Part shown: piece after piece, positions 36,058 to 48,538 of the stretch
How the letters are laid out: every line of letters begins with the position of its first letter
Numbering within the stretch: position 1 is the first letter of the stretch
NCBI GenBank assembly: GCA_907164885.2
Contig: OU015492.1
Location: 195,946,960 to 196,010,959, forward strand
DNA from: Dolomedes plantarius
Lineage: Eukaryota; Arthropoda; Arachnida; Araneae; Dolomedidae
DNA length: 64,000 nt
Direction of reading: 5' to 3'
Made by a program: the position numbers and the translations under genes
The notes under the pieces: generated by a model
Databases searched by the model: none
What the model was told of the DNA's origin: nothing
What the model saw: only the letters and a program-made list of their open reading frames with translations

Positions 36058-37738
36058 GTTTCCCGTTTCCGTGGCTGAACAGGAAGCACAGTGCGCCGAA
36101 AAAATACGCAGTCAATCCCAGTCCACTGGACGCGGTCGAGCCAGGTTCCACGCTGATGCGCTCTGCTGTCTCCCAACTGTCCCTCAACGACTACTCGCCG
36201 CAGTGGCCTAAACCTTTGAAAACTTTTCGGAAAGCACCCTCCTCGGCGTCTCACCTGCACCCGCAAGTACATTACGAGGATGGATTACTGTACAACAACG
36301 CGTATCCGAGTACGGAATCTCTGAATAACAACAATTACTTGAACAATAATAACGTGCTCTCCAGCGACCAGAGTATCATGTACCGCAGTGTATCTACCTC
36401 AGCCCTTTTAGAAGACCCCAAGGAATACTTTCGCAGCGTGGAGATTGATGTGACAGTCAATAATAATAACAACTCAAAAACTTTCGGCTCTTCTCCATCC
36501 CCTCTAGAATGCTTTCTGAAAGCAGCTTCGAGCTGCGAGGATCTGATCGATCCGTGCGAGGAGGGATCATCGCCAGAGGGCGGTAGCTGCGACCCGAAAG
36601 CCGCAGTCTCCCAGCAGTTAGGAACCGTGCTTGAGGAGGAGGTGTCGGCGGAATTCGACCGGCACCCTTCCGGAAGTGGCGATACAGAGAGCCTTGCGAG
36701 TTCCATTCAACACCGCTCAGACGAATCTGGATACGAAAGTGACGGTACGAAAAACGGCAACGACGAACACGTTGCCTCCCAACAGGACCATCCTGTCCCT
36801 CTGAGCAACGAACGACACATTCCGGACACTAACGTTCAGAAGTTCGCCGCCCTTTTCCAGAGACTCACGAGCGGTAGTACTGGTGCGGATTCAAAAAAAG
36901 ATGATACCAACAGTAAATCGACTCCCAAAGGGTACGAAGTGCGAAGTCTACGGCTACGTACACCGACCATGTTGTCTAACCTCGTACAAAGACACGCCGG
37001 TAAAGATCACACCTCACCGGCCGTTCCCATAGCTAAATCTAAAGAACATTCCTCCAGTAAAATATCCACAGATGATTCTAAAAAAGAGAATAGGAACAGT
37101 GCGTCCAGGTTAGGACAATTTAAGGCATGGACGCTAGACAGAAAGTTGCTGCGAAGTCGGTGGAAAAAAACAGCTCTCCCCGATGACAAGTTGGACATAA
37201 GCGTACCTGTCCGACGCAGCAGTATCTTTCAGTCCTCCCTGTTCCCACATTCAGTTGAGGAATCGCCAGCTACTCCCCATCAGCTCGAAACTAAATCTCT
37301 GCCAACTTTATCTTCAGTTACCAGTAGTAGTACAGAATGTCTGTGCGAGTCGCCATTTAGTCCTGATACCTCTCTCACTAACTGCGGGGGTCTGAACTAT
37401 CAACTTCGTTTAAAAAAGGCTGGCTACAAGAGCGCTTCCACCTCCAACAATGCACGAAGGAGACTGTGGTTGCAATCTCAGTTGTCTGCCTCGGACAGTG
37501 AAGATGTTCTTTCACCTGAACCCCTTAGCGCGAACAAAAACTTTGTTTCATCACCAACTGGTTCCGAAAAGCCGTGTAGGTTACCTTCACAGTTGGACCT
37601 ACACGAGCTTGTGTCAGTTGATCTCAGAAAAGATGAACACGGAGAACTGGGTATTTATATTACAGGATGTAATGATTCTGTAAAAAATGTATTAGGCTAT
37701 ATTATAGTGGACTTTGAAAGGGGAGGACCCGCCGATAG
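36058..37738 (+). CDS. PDZ scaffold protein, large internal exon
   Basis: This exon encodes one partial codon (phase 1) and about 559 full residues, plus two bases of an Arg codon. Counting from Phe at 36060, residues 1-515 look mostly disordered. There are Asn runs (around 80-100 and 140), many Ser-rich blocks, an acidic S220-G229 block with an ESGYES core, and a conserved-looking basic segment R350-K375 with KAWTLDRKLLRSRWKK. Residues about 516-560 are the first half of a PDZ domain, with its ligand loop RKDEHGELGI at 523-532. The exon starts after a polypyrimidine tract ending GTAG and ends AG|GTAAGA. The frame is open further upstream with an ATG at 35997, but that part translates the polypyrimidine tract into false hydrophobic residues. 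The protein recalls bbg, PDZD2 or IL16-type PDZ proteins; I am not sure which. It is probably a cytoplasmic, membrane-associated scaffold. Confidence 0.88.
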
Positions 37739-39661
37739 GTAAGAATATTTTTAAACATTAAATATTTATTTTTATTTGTATGACATTCATGCTATGTGAT
37801 GTTACCTTTATCACCCTTGATATCAGTTTACATGCAATGATTTCATACTTTCTCTAAAATCAGCTTATATGTTTGGAACAGGCTTTTTAAACTACTCATT
37901 TCCAGCTGTATTAATTGTTTTCGCCCTATCTTTGAAAAATATTCACATTTTAATTATTGATTTAACATGCTATCTTTAGTGACATGCGAATTAAAAATAT
38001 CACAAAAATATATTAAATTGGTAAGTTGATAGCAAAGTAAGCTTGTTAACTTGCCAACATTGAAAAAACATACATTTGTTGAATATGTAAGTGTAGAAAA
38101 ATAAAAACTGCTCTTCCGAAGAACTGTTACGAGCTATTACGGGTTTTATTTCGTGCGTATCAATTTCTTCAGAGACTGCTAACAGCTGTCCGAAGATTTA
38201 AATTCTTCCACTAAGGAATAATCACTAGCGTGGTTATTGGGATGAGTAGTTTCTATCAAAAAGAAATTATTTGTAATTTTCAAAAGGTTTCTTATCAAAC
38301 ATCAAATTTTTTTTAAAAAATTTAATAATTTATATAATAAGGGGGAATACCAGAAATTTTTGGCAGTAAAGGGATTTACTTTAAAATGCATATCCTCTGA
38401 AACAGTGATTAGTGAATAGTCATGTTTGTGTATGCAATGAAAGTAGATAAATTTAACTTATCAGTTTTCGTCTTTTGTATGTACGTGTTATAATCATGCA
38501 TATTTTAAAAATTAGATATAGTCTTTATTTCTTAGCTCATATACATTTTCGTAATAGCGATACGCGAACATAAATTAATATACTGCAGAACGTAATACAA
38601 AGTAGGTTAAAAATAGGTAGTAGTTACGTCGGACTGTGGCTAATCCAGTCTATAGGTTGGTTGGTTGGTTGTTTGAGGACTATGGTGTATTATTTTTATT
38701 ATTATTACTATTATTTTGCAAACACAAGCAATGGACATATCAGGAGTTAAGCTTAAAATCGATTCCATTTCGCTGTGCCTAGTGGCCATGGGATGTGGAG
38801 TGCCCAACTCTGTGGGAAGTGTTTTTGTCTGTGGGGAATTGAGTGGGGGACGTAGACAATAATTTCCTCAGATTTTCCAATTTTTACCGCTCTTTGGTCT
38901 CGGGTAAGTTGACTCCAAATTTTAACTTAATTGCTTAAACGCTTAACTACTATGTCGATATAATCCACTTCTACCCCAGCCCTAATTAAATTTGATGTGC
39001 AGCACTCTTGCCATTAATTAAAATCCTCAGGTGATGAAGAAAAAAAATTGCCACTGAAGCTTCATGAAAAATTAAAATCTAGTCGTTTAAAGAGTGTGAA
39101 TGAATAGCATATCAACACCTTTCGAATGTCAGGCAGTTTCCAAGTACTTCTATCTATCAAGGAAATAAGGGAGACAAACAAAATTTTGTGATACGGAAGC
39201 AATTAACGGCTAACGGGCTGCCTTCGTATAAGCTCGAACATCGCAAATACAAGGTCATTAACAGGAAATCTGAATTCCATCTTTGCTCTTTTCGACCTTA
39301 ACTTCATTCGAGTTGATCGGATTGCTTCGCAAACATGGCCTAAATTTGAAGTTTGGTTATTTTATTTCACATGTCATCATTCTAACAACATGTCTGCTGT
39401 AAACACAAACCAGTTAAGGTGCGTTATATTTCCAATTTACTTTTTAGCGGTTATTTAAATTAACACAAAGCTGATATGAATTTCTCTATTCTTACATGAT
39501 TTTATAAATGTGATTTATTTAGAATGCCTTGACATGCAAAGCCTAATAGAAAAGATGTGAGAAAACGTTCTTTTATTCCACCACATAGGAGATTAAACTT
39601 GTAGCTGTGTGGTTAAGCCCACCGAACATGGCGAATTAAGTTTATTCCGAGAGAAGTGCAA

Positions 39662-39776
<115 letters not shown>

Positions 39777-40606
39777 CACAACTGCAACAGAGGCTGTGTG
39801 TTTTAAGCATCCTCTAGCATTTGCCAGGAGGTGTACGGCTTATTTCTCCATACAAAAGTTTTATAAAACATATCTTCCTCGTGTAACAGATTCTCTCCTA
39901 TTCATAAACACCTCTATGCCGAAACCATCGTAAAAAGATTTAAGATTTATCATCACTTTGTCTTTTTACCGAAAGATTGTCATATGAGGATTTAATTTAT
40001 CGTATATCGTTCATTAATTTATCATATTTATTACACTTTGCAGAACATAATTAGAGACCATAACGAAGTTTCATGTAAGGGTGCGTAAAACTTCCCTATT
40101 GGGATTTTGATTACCGATCATATCACATATCAATCTCAGGCAGTATGTCTTGTTCTGTAGGGGCGGATTTATTACATGTGCTATGACTAAACAATACATA
40201 ATTCATATACGTAACTATTAATGCGGAAAGCTGGGAAAGGACATACTTATTTAAACAGGAACTCTACTCGCAAAAATTTATTCCATCAAAATTGTTTATG
40301 CCATTCATTGTTAGTGTTGAACTTTTATTAAGTTCCAGTACACCGTTCAAAATTCTCTCTCCTCGTTATGAAGCTGATAAAACAAATTGAACTCTTTATC
40401 TAAATAAAATTGATCGATTTTTATATAGACTTTCAACAGTATGTTTTAAAAATGTTGATGTCCTAAAACAAGTATATTTCTTCCCTGCTAGAAAAATAAA
40501 GCTATCTGAAGGGGGCCACAAACTTTACCCTTTTTTCAACGTCTTCTGTTTCCTCTAGTATTTAAAAAGCATTATATATATACATACACACACATCACTC
40601 TCTCTC

Positions 40607-40610
<4 letters not shown>

Positions 40611-40701
<91 letters not shown>
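40611..40701. repeat. Long (TA)n microsatellite ending in poly-G
   Basis: About 91 bp of TA repeat, preceded by CA and CT simple repeats (40581-40609) and followed directly by nine G residues (40702-40710). Confidence 0.97.
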
Positions 40702-40703
<2 letters not shown>

Positions 40704-41454
40704 GGGGGGGAGTAACTAACTCAGTTCATGCAAAAATGATTGATTATATGTAACCCGCGTTAACCTAATTTAACATAATTCTGTTCTGACACAAGAAAAT
40801 CCAATATTGTTTTCTTATCTGTATTTACATAAGATACTTTGTGGTAACGTTCTCCGAGTATCAATAATTTAATTATACTAATGAACTTATCTGTGTTTTC
40901 TAAACATTCGAAGGTAATCAATATTATCAGTTATCGGATTACTGTACAAGACGTTTCAGAAGGAATGAATCGGAACAATGCTAACTGGCTTGCGATATAA
41001 GTAAAGATTTGCCTTATTTACATGGACAGAAAACTCTGCTTTTAAATTCAAATGTAACCACGACTTTAAATGCTTGTTTAAAGATGAAAGGTTGGTCTAA
41101 AAGATAGGTACGCACAAATATTTTTCATAAAAATTATAAATTGAAATGCTCAGTTGTGTTTTAAAATAATTTCACTTTTCATGGGTTCTCTCCTTATTCG
41201 TTTGACAGCAGTGTGAAATAAATAAAAAAAGTAATAACTGATATAATGATGTCATAGGCACATTTTCAGAGATCACAGAGAAACAATTAAGTAGGGTAAA
41301 AAGTTTTAAATATACCGAATTTTTCGGGCCATAAGACACACCTGAAATTTATGGAAGGATTTTTACAAAAGAATAGTTTGTACTTAGTTTGTTAGGTGTA
41401 TAAAGATATTTTAAGTTTCTTAAGAATAAAAAATTCTAAAATTTCTAAAAATAA

Positions 41455-41455
41455 A

Positions 41456-41507
<52 letters not shown>
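41455..41507. repeat. (CA)n(TA)n microsatellite
   Basis: CA repeat to 41466 followed by TA repeat to about 41507, inside the transposon remnant. Confidence 0.93.
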
Positions 41508-41511
<4 letters not shown>

Positions 41512-41522
41512 AATATATATTT

Positions 41523-41923
41523 GTGTTTGCTCTGTAAAGGGTGTTGTGTTTCCATGTGGATGAAATGCATTATAAAATGCCTAACTATCGACTGATAGTT
41601 TTGCAGATTATCCGTGATTCACGCAAAATATCAATTATTCGACGGATACTCCATATGCATCGTAATCGAAGGAATGTAAAAAAACTACGAGGATAAAACC
41701 ACCAAAAGTCCAAAATAGTAGTTTTGAGAAAAATGGGATTGAAAACTAATGTTTGTATTTTGTTTCCCATATCCCAAATTTTCCCTGATGAATAAAAATA
41801 TTTAGCAGTGGAATTGGACTTAGCTTTCTGTACCCTGCAGTAGCCCTTGATTTTTCAAACATGCCTGGTCTGACAGCTCATTTTTGCCCATTTTGGACTT
41901 AACACCCTTTACACAGAAAACAC
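41523..41923. mobile_element. Nested MITE-like unit, 23-bp TIRs
   Basis: The arms 41523-41545 and 41901-41923 match at about 21 of 23 positions in inverse orientation, core CTGTAAAGGGTGTT / AACACCCTTTACA. The 401-bp unit sits wholly inside the 41313-42042 element, so it inserted later or is an internal structure of it. It contains the left copy of a 126-bp repeat. Confidence 0.6.
41554..41679 (-). repeat. 126-bp repeat, left copy
   Basis: This segment is the inverse of 42665-42790 with only 3 differences in 126 positions (about 97.6% identity). Homology begins at ATGTGGA and ends at GAATGTAA with no similarity beyond either edge. Neither end carries an obvious inverted repeat. It lies within the nested unit at 41523-41923. 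Confidence 0.9.
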
Positions 41924-42664
41924 GGATATAATAAAATATTCATTCTATTTTAATGTTACCTTCGGACCATAAGACGCACCCCAATTTTAAATCGATTTAT
42001 TTTTTATAAAAAAAGGTGTCTTATTATCCGAAAAATACGGTACTCTTCCATCCCTTTCACTAATTGAAGTTTTCTTAAAGATAGGAGATCTGGTATTATT
42101 TCGCCTTGGACTTAAAGAACAATTCCCTTTAAATTTTCAGGAAATAAACAAAAATTCTTGCTCGAAATTTCGCTCGTGCCGACTTTTTAATGACTGTGCA
42201 ACTAACAAAACTTTAGATTTATGATTATCCTCGTGTTTCTACAGTAAAAATAAATTCTTAGAGATGTGGATTTTTTTTTAAAAAGGTTTATTTCATTTTT
42301 TTAAATAGAAGGAAAAAGATTTAATGTTTGAATTAAAAAAGTTTTAGTGGCTTCAAGAAATTTTCGAGACATTTTTTTTATTAGAAACATAGTTAATTAC
42401 CAAATTAGTATGGCCACTATTACGTATCCATCTACAATTACACATGATTACCGATAAACCTTGCTAAATCATGCATGAATGTGCACTGAAAGCACGCGCA
42501 ATCCTAAAATTGCTTAGTATAGCGTATAAAATTAACTAATCAGGCGTTTTAAATTATACCCTTTTTAAATATTTCCTACTAAATAATAGTGCATATTATG
42601 AAGAGTTTGACTGAAATAAATATAAACCTAACATAAGTTTTCATTTTTCATCTGGTCAAAAGTC

Positions 42665-42790
42665 TTACATTCCTTCGATTACGATGCATATGGAGTATCC
42701 GTCGAATAATTGATATTTTGCGTGAATCACGGATAATCTGCAAAACTATCAGTCGGTAGTTAGGCGTTTTATAATGCATTTCCTCCACAT
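42665..42790 (+). repeat. 126-bp repeat, right copy
   Basis: Inverse partner of 41554-41679, 985 bp away and outside the 41313-42042 transposon remnant. In this orientation both copies keep an open frame of about 30 codons ending in a stop, too short to call coding. Confidence 0.9.
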
Positions 42791-43854
42791 TATGAAATCC
42801 TTCTTTCAACGTAATGATAGTTACCTGTCTGCCTTTTTTTTTTATATCGACCTGGATGGTAATCGCGAAACACGAGGAATTGCCCCCGAGTTCGTCAGGA
42901 AACTATTGTGACGAGCACAGACGATTAGTTTTCCAAGCAGTAACCTAAAAACGATGCTCACAACTTAACTCTGATAAACCACAACAAGGAAACTTTTTTT
43001 TTTTTTTTCTTGCTTTGAATCAACGTTAATACAGTGTGCTGATGTAAAAGAGATGCCCAGTTTATTCCTTATTTGTATGTCAAATCTCATCTCAAAAGTT
43101 CCATATGTTACGCGTGCTATGACAAAGCCTGATGAAATCAAGGTTACCGTTCATGGAAAAAAATATATACTTGTAAAGTGGGGAGGGGCAGGATGATAAC
43201 CAGGTTGTATCGATCTAGAATAAGAATCGTTTATTCGTCAAACCGCAGTATTAACTTCCTGCCTGAGAAAATTGATTTATAGGAGTATTTTTAGATATTA
43301 TATTATGATGAAAATGAGAAGATGGGCGTGTGCCGCTGCAAAATAAATTTTTCTTCCTTACTTATGATAATATTTAGACTTATTTTATTAACGTGTATCA
43401 AAGCCATCAATACATATCTTGAGATGCGAGGAGCAGTTAAGGTGACCCCCTACTTCTGGCTGCGAAATTCCATGTTCCGAACAAGGAAAGTCATTTTAAG
43501 TACAGGCTGTAATTTTCGTTCGAAAAAAAAAAATGTAATGGCCTCTGTTTAATGTAACAAACATGCTCCATTTTGTATTATTTTATTCTTCGTGAAAGAG
43601 AATTCGCGTCATTAATTTTTTGTTATTTGCTCTGTACATCGCCAAAGGGTGAATCAGAACAATTTTTTTTTCATCATGATTTTAGTATAAATCTTTCATT
43701 ATTTAAGAAATATATAGGTTTGTTCATAAGACTTTTTGTGTTCAGCCATTTTTATAAAAATGAAAGTCACAGCTAGGAAATAGAAATAAAAGAAATAGTA
43801 TAAAAAAATCACTGACTTGTTTAGCAGTCTGTAGCCTAAAAGCTACAGATGCGC
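42791..43854. other. Intronic stretch, no gene
   Basis: AT-rich, T-runs near 42834-42843 and 42992-43008, an A-run near 43524. Open frames under 80 codons with no motif. Confidence 0.5.
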
Positions 43855-44038
43855 CAATGGCGTAGCGAGCAGGGGGAGGGGGGGTCTATCATGCCCCGGG
43901 CGCCACTCGTAGAATGAGGAGGCGCTAAATGGTTCTTTTAACTAATTCTACATATTATATTACTATATTTTTTTAGGGGGGGGGGGGGAGCCAAAAGGTA
44001 TCTTGCCCCGGGCGCCAGTTATGCTCGCTACGTCACTG
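43855..44038. mobile_element. Short non-autonomous hAT element
   Basis: The 184-bp unit starts CAATGGCGTAGCGAGCA and ends, in inverse, CAGTGACGTAGCGAGCA. Both ends are followed inward by GCCCCGGGCGCC. The flanking 8 bp are AGATGCGC (43847-43854) and CGATGCGC (44039-44046), matching at 7 of 8. An 8-bp duplication and CA..TG ends are hAT hallmarks. A G-run near 43976-43988 lies in the centre. Confidence 0.85.
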
Positions 44039-44046
44039 CGATGCGC

Positions 44047-47000
44047 CCCGAGTCCCCCCCCCCAAAAAAAAAACAAAAAAAAACTGTATCCTCAAATATA
44101 TAAAAGACTGCAAACTGCTCGCAAAGTAACGACAAGGATTACAATTTTACGTAAAAGCTATGGTCAGTTGCTTTAAATAAAACCTTATAGGCTCTATATA
44201 GACTTTAAAATGCTGAATGCCACTATTTCTAACGATTACACGTTTACGATATAATGAAGACAGCTCTCTGAGAATTAAAATTATGGTTTGATTTATGAAA
44301 CAAAAAGGATCATTCTTCTAAAAAATTAATGCTTTGACTACAAATTTTATACGCCTATCTCTTAAATAAGAGAACTTTTTGTAACAGAAATTAAAACGGT
44401 ATAAACTAATTCTCGAATTAGCCGCCTAGAAGAAAATAGAGGAAAAATTATGTGGCACCATTTGTTATTCTGATTAATTAAAATATTCACTACCCAAAAA
44501 ACTTTACACATTCTTTTAAATCCAGTCTTCCATTTTGAAACACTTGTTGTTTGAGGAAACATGCCACAGGGTCTCTAAAACTGGACAAATTTGCAAATTT
44601 TAGCACTGAAGTATCTTTTTAGATAAGTTAATTGAAACTTGCATTCACATTGATATTATAAGGAACCAACTTTGTATAAAATTACTTAAAAAACTACATT
44701 ACCCCCCCCACACACACACACACACACTTTTTGTTGTTTTTTGTACCTTGAAATTGTATCTGTGTACATATGGTCAACATGTGCATTGTGTTTGTCCTAA
44801 GTTGCTAATAGGTGTCAATCACAATATTCAAGAAGTGATCACTGCATTTACAAGATTTGAATATTCTCCCCAGAATAGCAGATTCAAATAGATCTCCGTT
44901 TCTAAATGTTAAAAAATCCTTTAATCTGTCGTTTAATACCCTAAATTATATCCTAAATGTATACCATGATAACATAAGTTTAAGCTCGTTCACAGTAAAC
45001 AAAAATTATGAGTACTGTTTGTAAAAAAACTGCTAATGCAAAATATATGCATTTTCAAAATGCTGAAGATCGTGCAAAAATTTGCTTGATCTAAATTTAA
45101 AAAAAATTTGTTTCTTTTACCGATTTGATATGCTTATTTGCGGAAAATTAAAAAAAATATATAAAAATAATCAATGCTGTCTACAGAAACATACTTCTTT
45201 TTACAAATCTATTACTATGCAATAAAAAACTGAGATGGTAGTTTAAACGATTGTCTTACAAAATTGCAGTTTTCTATTTAAAAAAATGAGAAAAGGGACG
45301 TTTCTGTCACTCATTTTCAAATTTACTGAAAATTTATTTCCCCTGTATATTTTTTCCCTTAAAGTTTTGAAAAAGGACACAAAAGTGACTATTTTCAGAC
45401 AGTGGTTAGCATTATCAACATTTTTCTTCTGAAAAAGAAACAGTTCAATGTGGACATTTATAATTTGACCCAAAATTTGATCCATTCTCCACCAATTCTA
45501 TGCATAACCATTCAGTATCCTTTTTGCACATTTTTTCCCCTTTCCATTCGGCATTTTCCTGCTCCTCTTTCACATTCTCTTATTATCTTTTTATATACAA
45601 ACGAAAACTCCCCATCAGGACAAACAAAAGACTTTATTAAGCTTTTTTTTTTTTACTCTCTCGCGACGCTTTCTTCCATCTGACTGGGAGAGAAAAAAAA
45701 TTCCCATTTACAAAGCTATCGCTCAACAATCTGGATCCGCTGCGATTCCTAATGGGCAGAACGCGTAGAGAAGATGGCCAGTTCGTCTTTGTAATGAAGC
45801 GATCTTCGGAAAGAATAAAAGCGGAATTGTTTTTTTCCCCTCTTACTTGCCGATTTTTCCCCGGAGCTCATAAATCCGTTTAATTTGCCGCCTCTGATGC
45901 ACACAGACTTCCTGGATGTACGGAGGAAACAATTTGATTGTAGTAGAGCTCTTTTTGTGTATTTGTCTACATGGGGTAAATCTTGGAAGTTTGCCTACTA
46001 CTCACCATTCTTTGGGAATATTCCTCTTAAGTGGTTATCCATTGAAACAGCTATGCTGGGACGGAATAGGGAAAATTTTATTCTCTCGCACGAAACTTCA
46101 TGCTATGTTCACAGCTGGAGGAAATGAACAAAATATGCTGTGTATTTACCACATTTTTTGTTCAACGATACTCTATATATTTACAGTATCGTTTGAAAAT
46201 ACAGGTACCTGAATCGAAAATCGGAAAACAAGGGTTGAACAGCTCTTTAGGACAATTCCAATATCTGACCCAGGTTTTAGCAACAGTTTTTGTTAGACTA
46301 ACTTTTATTCAAAAATTACTGTCAGTTTTCTTTCCTACAAAAGTCTACAGCAACGGCCACTATGAAAATCAATTATAAGCTGCGCAAAGTAAAACGGTTT
46401 ATTTGATCTTCTCATATGACAAGGTCTTTCTGACGTCACCTCAAATTGCCAACTTATATATAAAACAAAAACTCTAAAATTTGTCTTTGACTCAACTCAA
46501 TGGAAACATCGTCCATTGAACATCGTCTTGTTTGAAGGGAATCTACCGCCGGGAAATGACTAATAATTGAAAGATATCATTGAAATTGGGCCAAGTGTTA
46601 TCGAATCATAGATATTTTTAGGATTCTAGTTCTGATGAGCAACCATTTAACGATTTTTTACGTCTATATTAATTTTTACGATTGCCTAATGAGCAGACGC
46701 CGCCAATATGTGACACTTCTGACCCTCATAAAACAGAATATAAAGGTTGCCATATATGTCCAAAAGTTTCTCCTAAAAGGGATAAATATATAGACAACAG
46801 AAATACAGCTACATCTATTTATTAATAATAATCATGATTAGGTTTAGACAAAATTATTCCCATCAAAATTAGTGCTGCCATCTGTTGGCTAAAAAAATAA
46901 TCTTTATATCTACGGCAAAACTGTTTTATTTTTACAAAAATGGTGCTATCATGGTTTAGTGACTGAGCCGAAGAAAAGAAATGTTGTAGCATTTTCGACA

Positions 47001-48289
47001 GATGAGAAATAAACAAAAAATGGCTTCAAACATGTAATATGGGACAACTGAATTACGTTTTGATATTCTAGATGTAAAATTTTTAATAAAGAATTCTAGC
47101 GCTGGATACCAATGGAATGTCAACATTCATTCAGCCGTTAAAGAATTCGAAGTCAGTTCAGCTCAATAAATGACGAATATAGGTTAAAGCAGGAACGACC
47201 TAATGAAGCATTTAAAGTATCTAGATGCCTCTTTTGGAGCCATAAAACAAATGACACACATTGCCGATTTTCCCTTTCTACTTTTTATGGCTTGTATACA
47301 GAATACAATTTTTAATCGTGTTGAACGGCAATAACTTTCGAAATCCAGATGCTTGGAGAATATGTTTCTCATTTCATAGCAAAATTTATATTCCAAAGTG
47401 AAAGAGACATTTTAAATGAAAAAGATGTAAATTTCAATTAAATAAACGCTTTATTAAACAAACACCCCTTAGTTGAATTTTTTTCGGCTGAACATTTCTT
47501 CCTTGACAGATAAATTTTAATTCAGCTTCCGAACTCTTTCTCTCTGATTTCGGAAAATCATGGACTTCGATAGTATTTTAAAAAATTGTTTGTTACACCA
47601 GATTATATTCAGGATTCGTACCATCGCATATACCGAGTTAATCGAATCAAATTTCTAACTGTACACAATCTAACCAAGAATACCCAGCGATAGACTGAAG
47701 AAGTACACCAGTACCGCTACACATTTTCTGCGTAAATGGAGGAGGCGGGAAAGAAATGGCCGCAGTGTCTAATTTCTCATGGGATTCATAACGTGTACTT
47801 TTATTTGTGTTCTAGTTACTGGCTGATGTTGAAGAAAAATAACTGCTCACTGTCACTAATGGTTTCTTTTCTAGACTTCCTCTTTCGACAAATGTTTTTT
47901 AAAAAATGTACTTTTCATTAACTGTTCCTTCTCTATTAGGCAACTATAGAAGTATTGCCAATTTTTATGTGGAAGAACCTTATTTCTCAATGCCAGTCTG
48001 AAAATAATGATTTAGAAAATTACATAGAGCTTTTGCACCAAACATTGTTGCTAGTAGACGTACAACACTTGATTCCCGATTTATTTATCTTCCTTGTTAT
48101 TTTATCCCCCAGGCTTTAAAAGAAAAATATTTTATAGTTATATATATATATTCCCTCTGACAAACACTATTGAATTTTGATATTTTTGGCACTAAGTTGC
48201 TGTTAGTGGCATGCTGACAAATATCAAGTAACCTAGCAATGGCTTTGAACGGTTTAACAGAGGAAGAAAAAAATAATGAATTTAACAAA
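44047..48289. other. Intronic stretch, no gene
   Basis: AT-rich, with a C-run and (CA)n at about 44702-44726. A less AT-rich part at about 45700-45900 has no clear frame or splice context. Open frames (93-98 codons at 45402-45683 and 45916-46212) show no family features. Confidence 0.5.
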
Positions 48290-48538
48290 TGAGGCGGTGA
48301 AAGGCAAAGTGGTGTAAGTCAGTAAGTCAAGTGGTGTAAGTCAAAAGAGTTTAACTGCCAAAACTACAAAAAATTCCACCATAAATTAAACAAATTAAAA
48401 TTCATAACAATTATTACAATATTGCAAATAATAACTATTTACAATTCCACCATAAATTGAACATGGAGATTACATATTTGACCCCAAATGAAAAAAGTTG
48501 AAAATGTGACTTACGCCACTTTGCCTTTCAACGCCTCA
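48290..48538. mobile_element. MITE-like unit, 32-bp TIRs
   Basis: The arms 48290-48321 and 48507-48538 match at 30 of 32 in inverse orientation, core GAAAGGCAAAGTGG. AAAT-like sequence borders both edges, a possible short target duplication. The interior repeats AAGTGGTGTAAGTCA twice (about 48307-48343) and AATTCCACCATAAATT twice (about 48372 and 48441). No coding capacity. Confidence 0.75.

Larger units (their letters stand above)
41313..42042. mobile_element. DNA transposon remnant, TACCG-ended
   Basis: Left end TACCGAATTTTTCGGGCC and right end in inverse TACCGTATTTTTCGG share a diverged inverted repeat extending to ATAAGACAC. A second internal copy near 41964-41980 (TCGGACCATAAGACGC) is also present. 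The unit is 730 bp with no coding region. TA begins and ends it, suggesting TA targeting. This repeat type is widespread in animals as I remember it, but I cannot name the family safely. Another inverted-repeat unit and a (CA)n(TA)n tract lie inside it. Confidence 0.7.
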
